From: Myxococcales bacterium
GTDB lineage: Bacteria; Myxococcota_A; UBA9160; SMWR01
NCBI GenBank assembly: GCA_022572485.1
Contig: JACZVU010000162.1
Coordinates: 1-6,073 of the forward strand
Direction of reading: 5' to 3'
Length of the DNA: 6,073 nucleotides
The notes below the pieces were generated by a model, which saw only the letters and a list, made by a program, of their open reading frames with translations, did not search any database and was not told the origin of the DNA. The translations under genes were made by a program, and so were the position numbers. Shown here one piece after another: positions 1 to 5,627 of the stretch (the first letter of the stretch is position 1; every line of letters begins with the position of its first letter).

Positions 1-610
1 GGGATTGCTCGACTACATCTCTCCGGATCGATTCACAATCCTACCAAACACCGCTGGGTGTTATACGGCAGAAGAGGCCATCGAAACGTCGCGAATGGCG
101 CGAGAACTGCTCGGCACGGACCTCATCAAACTCGAAGTGATCGGCGACGAGCGCACGCTTTTCCCGGATGTCGCAGCCACGCTCGAGGCTGCAGCCGTGC
201 TGCTCGACGAGGGTTTCACGGTTCTCCCCTACGTGACGGACGATCCAGTCGCCTGCCAGAGATTGGCTGCACTCGGCTGCGCGGCCGTCATGCCACTGGC
301 CGCACCGATCGGATCCGGCCTCGGCATCCGCAACCCCACCAACCTGCGCATCATCGTCGAGACCGTCGAGGTGCCGGTCATCGTGGATGCCGGCGTCGGG
401 ACTGCGAGCGACGCCGCCATCGCAATGGAACTCGGCGCCACCGCGGTGCTGATGAACACCGGCATCGCGGCCGCCAAGGAACCCGTGAAGATGGCAGCGG
501 CGATGCGCCTGGCCGTCGAGGCGGGACGCTTGGCCTACGAGGCCGGCCGCATGCCACGCCGCCTCTACGCATCGGCCTCCAGCCCGTTGGACGGGTTGGC
601 GAGCTTCTGA
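1..610 (+). CDS. thiG: Thiazole synthase ThiG, 3' part (5' end outside window)
   Basis: ThiG condenses 1-deoxy-D-xylulose 5-phosphate, dehydroglycine and the sulfur carried on ThiS thiocarboxylate to form the thiazole of thiamine, in the cytoplasm. The frame is open from the first base; the first whole codon is at 2-4. About 202 residues are present, so roughly the first 50-60 of the usual 250-260 are missing. Visible family blocks are [13 protein letters not shown], the IKLEVIGD strand, whose lysine (codon 128-130) aligns with the Schiff-base lysine of the family, PIGSGLGI, and the phosphate-binding [16 protein letters not shown] followed by LMNTGIA. The C-terminus ASSPLDGL is typical. The TTG at 5 is not a real start, because ThiG similarity already runs into the window edge. 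The ThiE/TenI-family gene follows immediately, so the two are probably cotranscribed. No frameshift is seen. Confidence 0.95.
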   Translation, partial: GLLDYISPDRFTILPNTAGCYTAEEAIETSRMARELLGTDLIKLEVIGDERTLFPDVAATLEAAAVLLDEGFTVLPYVTDDPVACQRLAALGCAAVMPLAAPIGSGLGIRNPTNLRIIVETVEVPVIVDAGVGTASDAAIAMELGATAVLMNTGIAAAKEPVKMAAAMRLAVEAGRLAYEAGRMPRRLYASASSPLDGLASF

Positions 611-624
611 ACCCGCGATTCGCG

Positions 625-1326
625 TTGTCGAAGAGGAAGCCGACCGAGGAGTACCCGCTCGATCGGATCCTCTGTCTCGTCGTCCATCGTGGCGCCGTAC
701 GCGGTGACTTGGCGCGATGCATCGCGGCCGCCGTGGGCGCGGGTGTGGATTGGGTGCAGATTCGCGAACGCGATCTCGAGGGCGCTGCCCTACTCGCGCA
801 CGCAGAAGAGATCACGCAGGCCGCGCGACAGGCCGCCGCGCAGCGAGGGGGTTGCGTGAAAATCTTCGTCAATCGCCGCATCGATATCGCGCTCGCACTC
901 GGCGCAGACGGTGTTCAGCTCGGATTCGACGCGATCGACCCGAAGACCGCGCGCCGACTGCTCGGAACCGATGTCCAAATCGGAATCTCCGCCCACCACC
1001 CCGACGAGATTCGCACGGCGCCACCAGAAGTGGATTGCGCGCAGCTCGCCCCGATCTCGCAACCGCTCTCGAAGCAACACGCAGGCCCTACCCTCGGCGT
1101 GCAGGCTGTCGCAGAGGCGGCTCGCTACGACATTCCGGTCATCGCCCAGGGCGGAATCACAGCAGCCAACGCAACCGCGATCGCTGCCGCCGGCGCTGCC
1201 GGAATCGCCGTGACCAGCGCGATCCTTTCGGCTCCGGACCCCGCCGCGGCAACCCGAGCGCTGCGCGCTGCCCTGGCCGCCGCACCGCGAGGCCGCCCGG
1301 GCGCCTCACCCTCGGCGCCACGCTGA
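625..1326 (+). CDS. thiE: ThiE/TenI-family protein (thiamine phosphate synthase or thiazole tautomerase)
   Basis: This is a TIM-barrel protein of the ThiE/TenI family, about 233 residues if it starts at TTG 625. ThiE couples the thiazole and pyrimidine phosphates to thiamine phosphate; TenI aromatises the ThiG product. Blocks seen (numbered from TTG 625): WVQIRER (43-49), FVNRRIDIALALGADGVQL (81-99), GISAH (120-124), PLSK (147-150), PVIAQGGI (171-178) and GIAVTSAI (193-200). Several residues usual in ThiE are changed: the Asn-Asp pair after the third strand is Asn-Arg, GVHLGQ is GVQLGF, and the TxTK/TPSK loop is PLSK. IRER, VN-R-DIAL and VQL are closer to Bacillus TenI. The position just after thiG suits either role. 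The start is uncertain: no ATG or GTG lies in frame near the N-terminus, TTG 625 has no good Shine-Dalgarno site, and the GAGGAG at 646-651 lacks a fitting start. The stop lies inside the first unit of the following repeat array. Confidence 0.82.
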   Translation: MSKRKPTEEYPLDRILCLVVHRGAVRGDLARCIAAAVGAGVDWVQIRERDLEGAALLAHAEEITQAARQAAAQRGGCVKIFVNRRIDIALALGADGVQLGFDAIDPKTARRLLGTDVQIGISAHHPDEIRTAPPEVDCAQLAPISQPLSKQHAGPTLGVQAVAEAARYDIPVIAQGGITAANATAIAAAGAAGIAVTSAILSAPDPAAATRALRAALAAAPRGRPGASPSAPR

Positions 1327-1523
1327 AATGCGCGAGGCAAGAGCTGAAACACGCAGGGTGGCACTGCAATGGAGTGGGATCGGCGCTGAAATGCGGGGGT
1401 GGGAACTACAATGCGCGGGGCTGGCGCTGAAATGCGCGGAGTAAGAGCTGAAACGCGCAAGGTGGAACTACAATGAGTGGGATCGGCGCTGAAATGCGGG
1501 GTAGGAGCTGACATGGGTGCAAG
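1321..1523. repeat. Degenerate tandem array, ten units of about 21 bp in an A-B-C higher-order pattern
   Basis: Ten units begin at 1321, 1342, 1362, 1384, 1404, 1425, 1446, 1466, 1487 and 1506, with lengths of 19-22 bp. Three types can be told apart. Type A starts CGCTGAAATGCG (units 1, 4, 6, 9), type B starts AGCTGAAAC or AGCTGACATG (units 2, 7, 10), and type C starts AACTACAATG or CACTGCAATG (units 3, 5, 8). The order is ABC-AC-ABC-AB. Units 1-3 and 6-8 match with only about seven differences over some 62 bp, so the 62-bp block itself was duplicated and one B copy was later lost or never present. The array fills the entire interval between the ThiE/TenI gene and the first protease and overlaps both gene ends. 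The period is close to two turns of DNA. There are no unique spacers, so it is not CRISPR. Its function is unknown; slippage, phased protein binding or RNA structure are all possible. Confidence 0.9.
1503..1507 (+). promoter_or_regulatory. Shine-Dalgarno site (AGGAG) of the first HtrA protease, formed by repeat units 9-10
   Basis: AGGAG lies 5 nt before the ATG at 1513 and is the only strong ribosome binding site near the candidate starts (GTG 1477, ATG 1513, ATG 1570), so it decides the start. It sits on the boundary of units 9 and 10 of the tandem array; other A/B boundaries in the array carry AAGAG instead. It was probably recruited from repeat sequence. Confidence 0.6.
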
Positions 1524-2904
1524 ATTGGAGCGCGAATTTTCGATCCGCGGCGAACGTCTGAGATCTCTCATGGGACTCTACGTGGTACTCATCGCGCTCG
1601 CGCTGACGGTTTCGGCGGCGCCCGCGCTCGCCAGCGACCCATTCCTGCGACAGAACACGACCGTGCGCGTCGTGAAGGAGGTCGGCCCGAGCGTGGTCAA
1701 CATCACGACCGAGCGCATTGTCGCCTCGCGCAACCCATTTCCACGCGGTGCGAACCCCTTTTTCGATTCGTTCTTCCGCGACTTCTTCGAGCCGCGGCTT
1801 CCCGAGACCGTGCAAAGCCTGGGCTCCGGCGTATTGATCGATGCCGAGCACCACATCCTGACCAACGAACACGTGGTGGGGCACGCCAGCCGGATCCGCG
1901 TGAGCCTCGCCGATGGAACCGAGTTCGATGCCACCTTGATCGGCGCCGATCCGAACAACGACATCGCGATCCTCAAAGTCGATACGGACAAACACCTACC
2001 GTGGTTGGAGCCAGGCCGATCGAATGACTTGATGGTGGGCGAGCCGGTCATCGCGATTGGGAACCCTTTTGGGCTTTCGAATACCGTCACGACAGGCGTG
2101 ATCTCGGCCCTGAACCGATCGATCCGCACCGAGGGTCGCGTGTATCACGGATTTCTCCAGACCGACGCCTCGATCAATCCGGGAAACTCGGGCGGTCCGC
2201 TCGTCAACGCCGAAGGCGAACTGATTGCGATCAACACTGCGGTCTACGGTGGGGCGCAAGGGATCGGCTTCGCGATTCCAATCGACACCGTGAAGCGCGT
2301 GATCGACGAATTGATCGCGCACGGCGAGGTAACACCTGTATGGCTCGGCCTCGACTTCCAAAATCTGGACCCCCGACTCGCCGCCGCGATGGATCTACCT
2401 CAAGACCTGGACGGCGTGCTCATCAACCGGGTGCTCGCGAACAGCCCGGCGCAGCGAGCCCACCTGCGACGTGGCGATGTGGTGACCCGGCTCGATGGGC
2501 GACCGATCGAATCCGCTCGCACCTTCTACGAGATGTTGGAGATCAGTGTCACCGGACAGGATCTGCAGATCGAGTTCTGGCGTGCCGGGAGACTGCAGAC
2601 GGTTCAGGTGAAACTCGAAGAGCTGGCTCTACACCAGGCCGCCCGCTTCATCGCCGAAATGCTCGGGATGGAACTGCGGCCGAAACAGGACGGTCGCTAC
2701 ACCGTTCGCTCCATTCGCGAGGGCAGCGGATCCGCGGAGATCGGAATCGTGCGCGGAGACCTTGTGCTCGCCATCAATGGGACGATATTGGCCGGTGACG
2801 ATTCGCTGCGGCGGTCCGTCTTGAGCCTGCGGGGCCGCTCCCATGCGCTGGTCGTGGTTCAACGGGAGGGAGCCCGATACCATGTGACGATTCCGCTGCT
2901 CTGA
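1513..2904 (+). CDS. HtrA/Do-family periplasmic serine protease, two PDZ modules (first of a tandem pair)
   Basis: This is a trypsin-fold protease of the DegP/DegQ/HtrA family that would degrade or refold damaged envelope proteins in the periplasm. From ATG 1513 it has 463 residues. A signal peptide is visible: basic residues to about 17, a hydrophobic core at about 21-36 and a likely cleavage after ALA at 40. The catalytic triad is complete: His120 in LTNEHVV, Asp150 in NNDIAILKV and Ser226 in NPGNSGGPL. A Phe/Pro-rich segment (74-93) corresponds to the regulatory LA-loop region of Do proteases. PDZ1 spans about 277-370, with VWLGL at its start and SPAQRAHLRRGDVV as the typical element. PDZ2 (about 378-463) is more diverged but keeps IVRGDLVLAINGT. 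ATG 1513 is chosen for its AGGAG site; ATG 1570 would give a shorter signal peptide and is the main alternative. A paralogue follows after about 120 bp. No sigma-E-type promoter was recognised upstream. Confidence 0.93.
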   Translation: MGARLEREFSIRGERLRSLMGLYVVLIALALTVSAAPALASDPFLRQNTTVRVVKEVGPSVVNITTERIVASRNPFPRGANPFFDSFFRDFFEPRLPETVQSLGSGVLIDAEHHILTNEHVVGHASRIRVSLADGTEFDATLIGADPNNDIAILKVDTDKHLPWLEPGRSNDLMVGEPVIAIGNPFGLSNTVTTGVISALNRSIRTEGRVYHGFLQTDASINPGNSGGPLVNAEGELIAINTAVYGGAQGIGFAIPIDTVKRVIDELIAHGEVTPVWLGLDFQNLDPRLAAAMDLPQDLDGVLINRVLANSPAQRAHLRRGDVVTRLDGRPIESARTFYEMLEISVTGQDLQIEFWRAGRLQTVQVKLEELALHQAARFIAEMLGMELRPKQDGRYTVRSIREGSGSAEIGIVRGDLVLAINGTILAGDDSLRRSVLSLRGRSHALVVVQREGARYHVTIPLL

Positions 2905-3024
2905 CGCCACGAGGGAACCCGAGCGAATCCAGCGGTTTCGATAGCTGTACGAGAACCCATGGCGCGGCTCTTCAGATTCGGGCTGTAGCCAGTTCGCCCC
3001 AGGCGAGTGACACGGGAGAGATCG
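2905..3024. other. Short intergenic gap between the two HtrA genes
   Basis: These 120 bases contain no credible ORF, no stem followed by a T-run and no recognisable promoter. The only clear element is the GGAG at 3015-3018, placed to serve ATG 3025. Cotranscription of the two protease genes is possible but not shown. Confidence 0.5.
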
Positions 3025-4542
3025 ATGAACGCATTGCGCATCGCAACCGCATTTCTGTGCATCACAACCATCGGGATCCTGGTCGCTTCTTTTGGAGGGT
3101 TCGATATCCAGCTGAGCTGGCGTGGCAACGACGCCCAGGCGATCGATTTCTTCAGCAAAGACCCCAAGGGCAACGCCGCTGATGCGGAACCCTTCTGGCA
3201 CGAAAACGGCGCGGCGGAACCCATCCTCCCCAACAGCGTTCCGGCGAGCTTCGCGGATCTCGCTGAACGCGTTTCTCCCGGAGTCGTCAATATCGCAACC
3301 TCCAGAACCGTGGTGCACAATACGCCCCGTACCCTCGAGGAATTCTTCTTCTATGGCATGCCCTTTGGGGGCGGCCACCCCCAGCGCCCGGGAATACCAC
3401 GCAAGATTCCCAGCCTCGGAAGCGGATTTGTCATTTCCGAAAATGGCTACATCGTGACCAACAACCACGTCATCGAGAACGTGGACAAGATCACGGTGAT
3501 TTTCGAAGACGGAACCAAGCTCGACGCCACGGTGGTCGGGCGGGATCCGAAAACCGATATCGCGTTGATCCGGGTCGAGTCCGACAAGAAGCTCTTCGCG
3601 CTGCCTCTCGGCGACTCGAGCGCCGTGCGTCCAGGAGAGTGGGTGGTGGCCATCGGCAACCCCTTTGGATTGGAGCACACCGTCACCGCGGGAATCATCA
3701 GCGCAAAGCATCGGGTGATCGGCGGGGGCAATTACGACGACTACATCCAGACCGATGCCGCGATCAACCTCGGCAACTCGGGTGGCCCGCTGCTCAATCT
3801 TTCGGGTGAGGTGATCGGCATCAACACCGCCGTCAACCTGCAGGCCAATACAATCGGATTTGCGATCCCGATCGACATGGCCAAAGCCATTCTTCCCCAG
3901 CTCCGCACCGCGGGACACGTCACGCGCGGTTGGCTTGGCGTGATGATCCAGAAGATCACCCCCGACCTTGCCAAAGAGCTCGAACTCGAGGACGAATCGG
4001 GCGCGCTCGTGTCGAAGGTCGTACCCGACGGCCCCGCCTCGAAAGCGGGCATCGAGCGCTACGACATCATCGTCGAATTCGACGGCCAGCCGATTGAGGA
4101 TTTGAGCGAACTGCCGCGAGCCGTTGCCGGAACACCCGTGGACAAGACCGTCCAGGTCGTCGTCGTTCGCGACGGCAAGCGAAAGACCCTGCGCGCGAAG
4201 GTAGGCAAATTGGACGAGCCCGAATTGAGCAAACTCGCCAAGAGGCCCAAGAGGGGCCCGGCAGAATTGGGGCTGATGGTTCAGGATCTGAACCCGGAAC
4301 TCGCGGAGCGGCTCGGACTGGACACAACCCAAGGGGTACTCATCACCTCCGTGCAACCCGGGAGCCCAGCAGATGATGCACAGCTTCGCCGCGGCGACGT
4401 GATCCTCGAAGTCGACCGCTCCGAGATCGGAGGCATCGAGGACCTGTGGCATCAGCTCGACGCAGCCGATGACGGCGCACTCTTCTTGATCCGCCGGGGA
4501 GACTCGACGATTTTCGTCCCCATCAAGCGCAGCACGGGCTAG
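3025..4542 (+). CDS. degP: HtrA/Do-family serine protease, two PDZ modules (second of the pair, DegP/DegQ/MucD-like)
   Basis: This envelope protease/chaperone of the Do family has 505 residues from ATG 3025, a typical full length. ATG 3025 has GGAG at 3015-3018 with a 6-nt spacer and is preferred over GTG 3007. The N-terminus has a hydrophobic stretch at about 6-23 without an obvious AxA cleavage site close behind it, so it may be a signal anchor rather than a cleaved peptide. A linker to about residue 72 precedes the protease domain. The triad is complete: His148 in VTNNHVI, Asp178 in KTDIALIRV and Ser252 in NLGNSGGPL. The usual Pro of NPGNSGGPL is Leu249 here. PDZ1 spans about 302-395 (RGWLGVMIQ, GPASKAGIERYDII) and PDZ2 about 412-505 (AELGLMVQDL, GSPADDAQLRRGDVILEVD). 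It is clearly paralogous to the upstream protease but diverged, so this is an old duplication or two independent family members. No convincing terminator follows. Confidence 0.95.
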   Translation: MNALRIATAFLCITTIGILVASFGGFDIQLSWRGNDAQAIDFFSKDPKGNAADAEPFWHENGAAEPILPNSVPASFADLAERVSPGVVNIATSRTVVHNTPRTLEEFFFYGMPFGGGHPQRPGIPRKIPSLGSGFVISENGYIVTNNHVIENVDKITVIFEDGTKLDATVVGRDPKTDIALIRVESDKKLFALPLGDSSAVRPGEWVVAIGNPFGLEHTVTAGIISAKHRVIGGGNYDDYIQTDAAINLGNSGGPLLNLSGEVIGINTAVNLQANTIGFAIPIDMAKAILPQLRTAGHVTRGWLGVMIQKITPDLAKELELEDESGALVSKVVPDGPASKAGIERYDIIVEFDGQPIEDLSELPRAVAGTPVDKTVQVVVVRDGKRKTLRAKVGKLDEPELSKLAKRPKRGPAELGLMVQDLNPELAERLGLDTTQGVLITSVQPGSPADDAQLRRGDVILEVDRSEIGGIEDLWHQLDAADDGALFLIRRGDSTIFVPIKRSTG

Positions 4543-4920
4543 GCGGCGAAGCCAGACCCTGAGAGCTAAAGAGGCGTCTCGTGACGTTTCAGGCCGTAAT
4601 CAAGATAAGTTACCCCCTATTTTGTCTGGCTGTGACCCTATTGACGGGACTCGATTCCCGTCACTTGGGAGCATCGAACGGGCGGGTGTAAGCCGTAAGC
4701 CGAGTTTGGACAGACTGGTCTTGCACGCAACTGGTCCACGCAACAGTTTCATCGAATACGTCTGCTGGACATCGAAAGTCAAGTAGGGATGCCGCTCGCA
4801 TGGTGAACCCACGGAGCCACTTCAGCGTGAACGTGTGGTCTCGAACTCCCCGGGCAGCGCGCTCTCGCGCGCGTTCGAAGCGCCTTCCGGACGGCACGTT
4901 CCTGGCAACGGTTCGCAGGG
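4543..4920. other. Non-coding stretch between the second protease and the insertion-sequence remnants
   Basis: No gene is recognised in these 378 bases on either strand. Antisense frames such as 4600-4812 and 4661-4960 encode nothing I recognise and have no good start context. Visible structure: CCCTATT occurs at 4615-4621 and again at 4636-4642; a perfect 8-bp hairpin lies at 4642-4663; GTAAGCC is repeated back to back near 4688-4701; and ACTGGTC and ACGCAAC each occur twice between 4714 and 4744. This suits decayed mobile-element flank, possibly including the left end of the IS91-type element, but the element boundary cannot be placed. The frame of the IS91 fragment is open back to a stop at 4828-4830. 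Confidence 0.5.
4642..4663. repeat. Perfect 8-bp inverted repeat (hairpin) in the non-coding stretch
   Basis: The arms TGACGGGA (4642-4649) and TCCCGTCA (4656-4663) are exact reverse complements around a 6-nt loop, CTCGAT. No T-run follows on the + strand and no run of A precedes it, so it is not a standard intrinsic terminator in either direction. Single-stranded transposition systems (IS91-like ends, REP-like elements) often carry such hairpins, but assignment here is guesswork. Confidence 0.6.
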
Positions 4921-5217
4921 GTGGTCTTTCAGTGGGCCTCCCAGACGATCCACACTCCACATTCGCCTGACGCGCAGGGCGGAAGTGCGCAGCGCACCTA
5001 CACGCGACATCGCCCCGAAGAGAGCATCCTCTACCACGTCATCCAGCAAGAACTCGAGACCTTCCTGGCGCGCGCGCAAGCTCGCGAACAACCCGTGCCC
5101 CGCTTCGTCGAGCAGGAGTTCCATGCCTTCCTGCGCTGCGGCATCCTCGCCCATGGCTTCTTGCGCCTGCACTGCGACGATTGCGGCTTCGACCGCCTCG
5201 TTCCCTTCTCGTGCAAA
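4921..5217 (+). pseudogene. IS91-family transposase, N-terminal fragment
   Basis: The first 99 codons from GTG 4921 resemble the N-terminal zinc-binding region of IS91-type (Y2, HUH-class) transposases, which move single-stranded DNA by rolling-circle transposition. The recognisable run starts at about residue 27 (TYTRHRPEESILYHVI) and continues through ELETFLA, RFVEQEFHAFLRCGILAHGF and CDDCGFDRLVPFSCK. Family members normally continue SCKGRGFCPSC; here the match stops at Lys99 (codon 5215-5217). Only three cysteines of the zinc site remain, and the HUH and two-tyrosine catalytic domains are missing. The frame continues to 5376, but this is the antisense of an IS110 fragment and not transposase. 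The start is uncertain, as GTG 4921 has only a weak upstream purine stretch. It is nonfunctional as a transposase. Confidence 0.8.
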
Positions 5218-5393
5218 CAGCAGCACACGATCCGCCCCTTGCAGCGGCGCTTGAGGCAACGCACCCAGCGCCGAATCCCTTCCGGCGTCGTCGCGAATCG
5301 ATCCTCCACGACTTCACCGCTCGCGAGAAGTATCGCCCCATTTGTCGATATCTGGTGGGCATCCAAACCTACGTAGGTGGTATCTTCCTGCAT
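5218..5393 (-). pseudogene. IS110-family transposase, N-terminal fragment
   Basis: Read on the - strand from ATG at 5393-5391, the first 58 residues match the start of IS110-family DEDD recombinases: YVGLDAH (7-13, with Asp11 as the first acidic residue of the RuvC-like domain), ILLASGEVVEDRFATTPEGIRRWV (21-44) and GRIVCC (53-58). Family members continue with a Glu-Ala-Gly stretch, but here the frame turns into CLHEKGTRRSKP, the antisense of the IS91 fragment, so similarity ends at about 5220-5218. The rest of the RuvC-like domain and the C-terminal serine-containing Tnp domain are gone. AGGAG lies 6 nt before the start (5404-5400), so the translation start region looks intact although the protein cannot be active. 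Confidence 0.8.
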
Positions 5394-5399
5394 GGCCGG

Positions 5400-5404
5400 C
5401 TCCT
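5400..5404 (-). promoter_or_regulatory. Shine-Dalgarno site (AGGAG) of the truncated IS110 transposase
   Basis: On the - strand AGGAG lies 6 nt before ATG 5393. It confirms the transposase start and shows that the 5' side of the insertion sequence is preserved although the 3' side is deleted. Confidence 0.6.
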
Positions 5405-5409
5405 TCGCA

Positions 5410-5545
5410 TGCGGCTCTACCGCCTCGGCGGCAACCCGCGATGAATGGGCCGAAAGGCCCGTACTCGTTTCTTATTGATCACGAGTTTTGCGAATGGAGC
5501 CGGTCACTCCATATGGTCTAGCAAATATGGCACTGGCACCGTGCC
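5410..5545 (-). ncRNA. Possible IS110 bridge-RNA region (hairpin-rich leader upstream of the transposase)
   Basis: A series of short stems lies upstream of the IS110 start. Given in + strand coordinates: CCGCC/GGCGG-type pairing near 5420-5431, GGGCC-GAAA-GGCCC at 5447-5460, ACTCGT/ACGAGT at 5463-5468 and 5481-5486, ATGGAG/CTCCAT at 5494-5499 and 5507-5512, and GGCAC/GTGCC at 5529-5533 and 5541-5545. IS110 elements of the group with a long 5' non-coding end encode there a structured bridge RNA with target- and donor-binding loops. Position, orientation and density of stems fit that. Neither the insertion-sequence end nor the guide loops could be placed, so this is inferred from context and not from recognised RNA sequence. 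Confidence 0.35.
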
Positions 5546-5577
5546 GGCCACTTGTGTTGCGCCCCCGCCGTTGAATT

Positions 5578-5601
5578 GCGACACTGGTCGCCGCTTTTTT
5601 T
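5578..5601 (+). terminator. Terminator-like hairpin with T-run just upstream of the threonine aldolase gene
   Basis: GCGAC (5578-5582) and GTCGC (5587-5591) pair around the loop ACTG, followed after CGC by seven T residues (5595-5601). The stem is only 5 bp. It would stop transcripts coming from the insertion-sequence remnant before they enter the gene at 5628, or act as a leader attenuator. No gene that needs it lies directly upstream on this strand. Confidence 0.35.
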
Positions 5602-5627
5602 ATCGTCGCAGGAATGATCTGATCGCA

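Noticed and set aside
58..624. Long in-frame extension upstream of the ThiE/TenI gene
   Set aside because: The frame overlaps thiG in another phase and encodes an Arg-rich shadow. Family similarity begins only after about 650.
1328..1444. Small ORF of 38 codons running through the repeat array
   Set aside because: It has no ribosome binding site, and the open frame follows from the repeat composition. The product resembles nothing known.
1321..1523. CRISPR array
   Set aside because: Units are 19-22 bp and back to back, with no unique spacers and no cas genes nearby.
2629..4452. 607-codon open frame on the - strand opposite the second protease
   Set aside because: It is the antisense of a clear HtrA gene in GC-rich DNA, with no recognisable domains and no plausible start context.
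4635..4672. 3' end of a tRNA or tmRNA (T-arm-like ACTCGATT flanked by GACGGG/CCCGTC)
   Set aside because: The loop has the wrong size and sequence for a T-loop, and no matching acceptor strand is found upstream.
4800..4970. 56-codon ORF on the + strand starting ATG 4800
   Set aside because: No ribosome binding site, Arg-rich composition typical of a shadow frame, partly overlapping the IS91 fragment, and no recognised similarity.
5490..5627. Glycine or other riboswitch controlling the threonine aldolase
   Set aside because: None of the conserved glycine-aptamer sequence blocks are present. The stems belong more plausibly to the IS110 leader.
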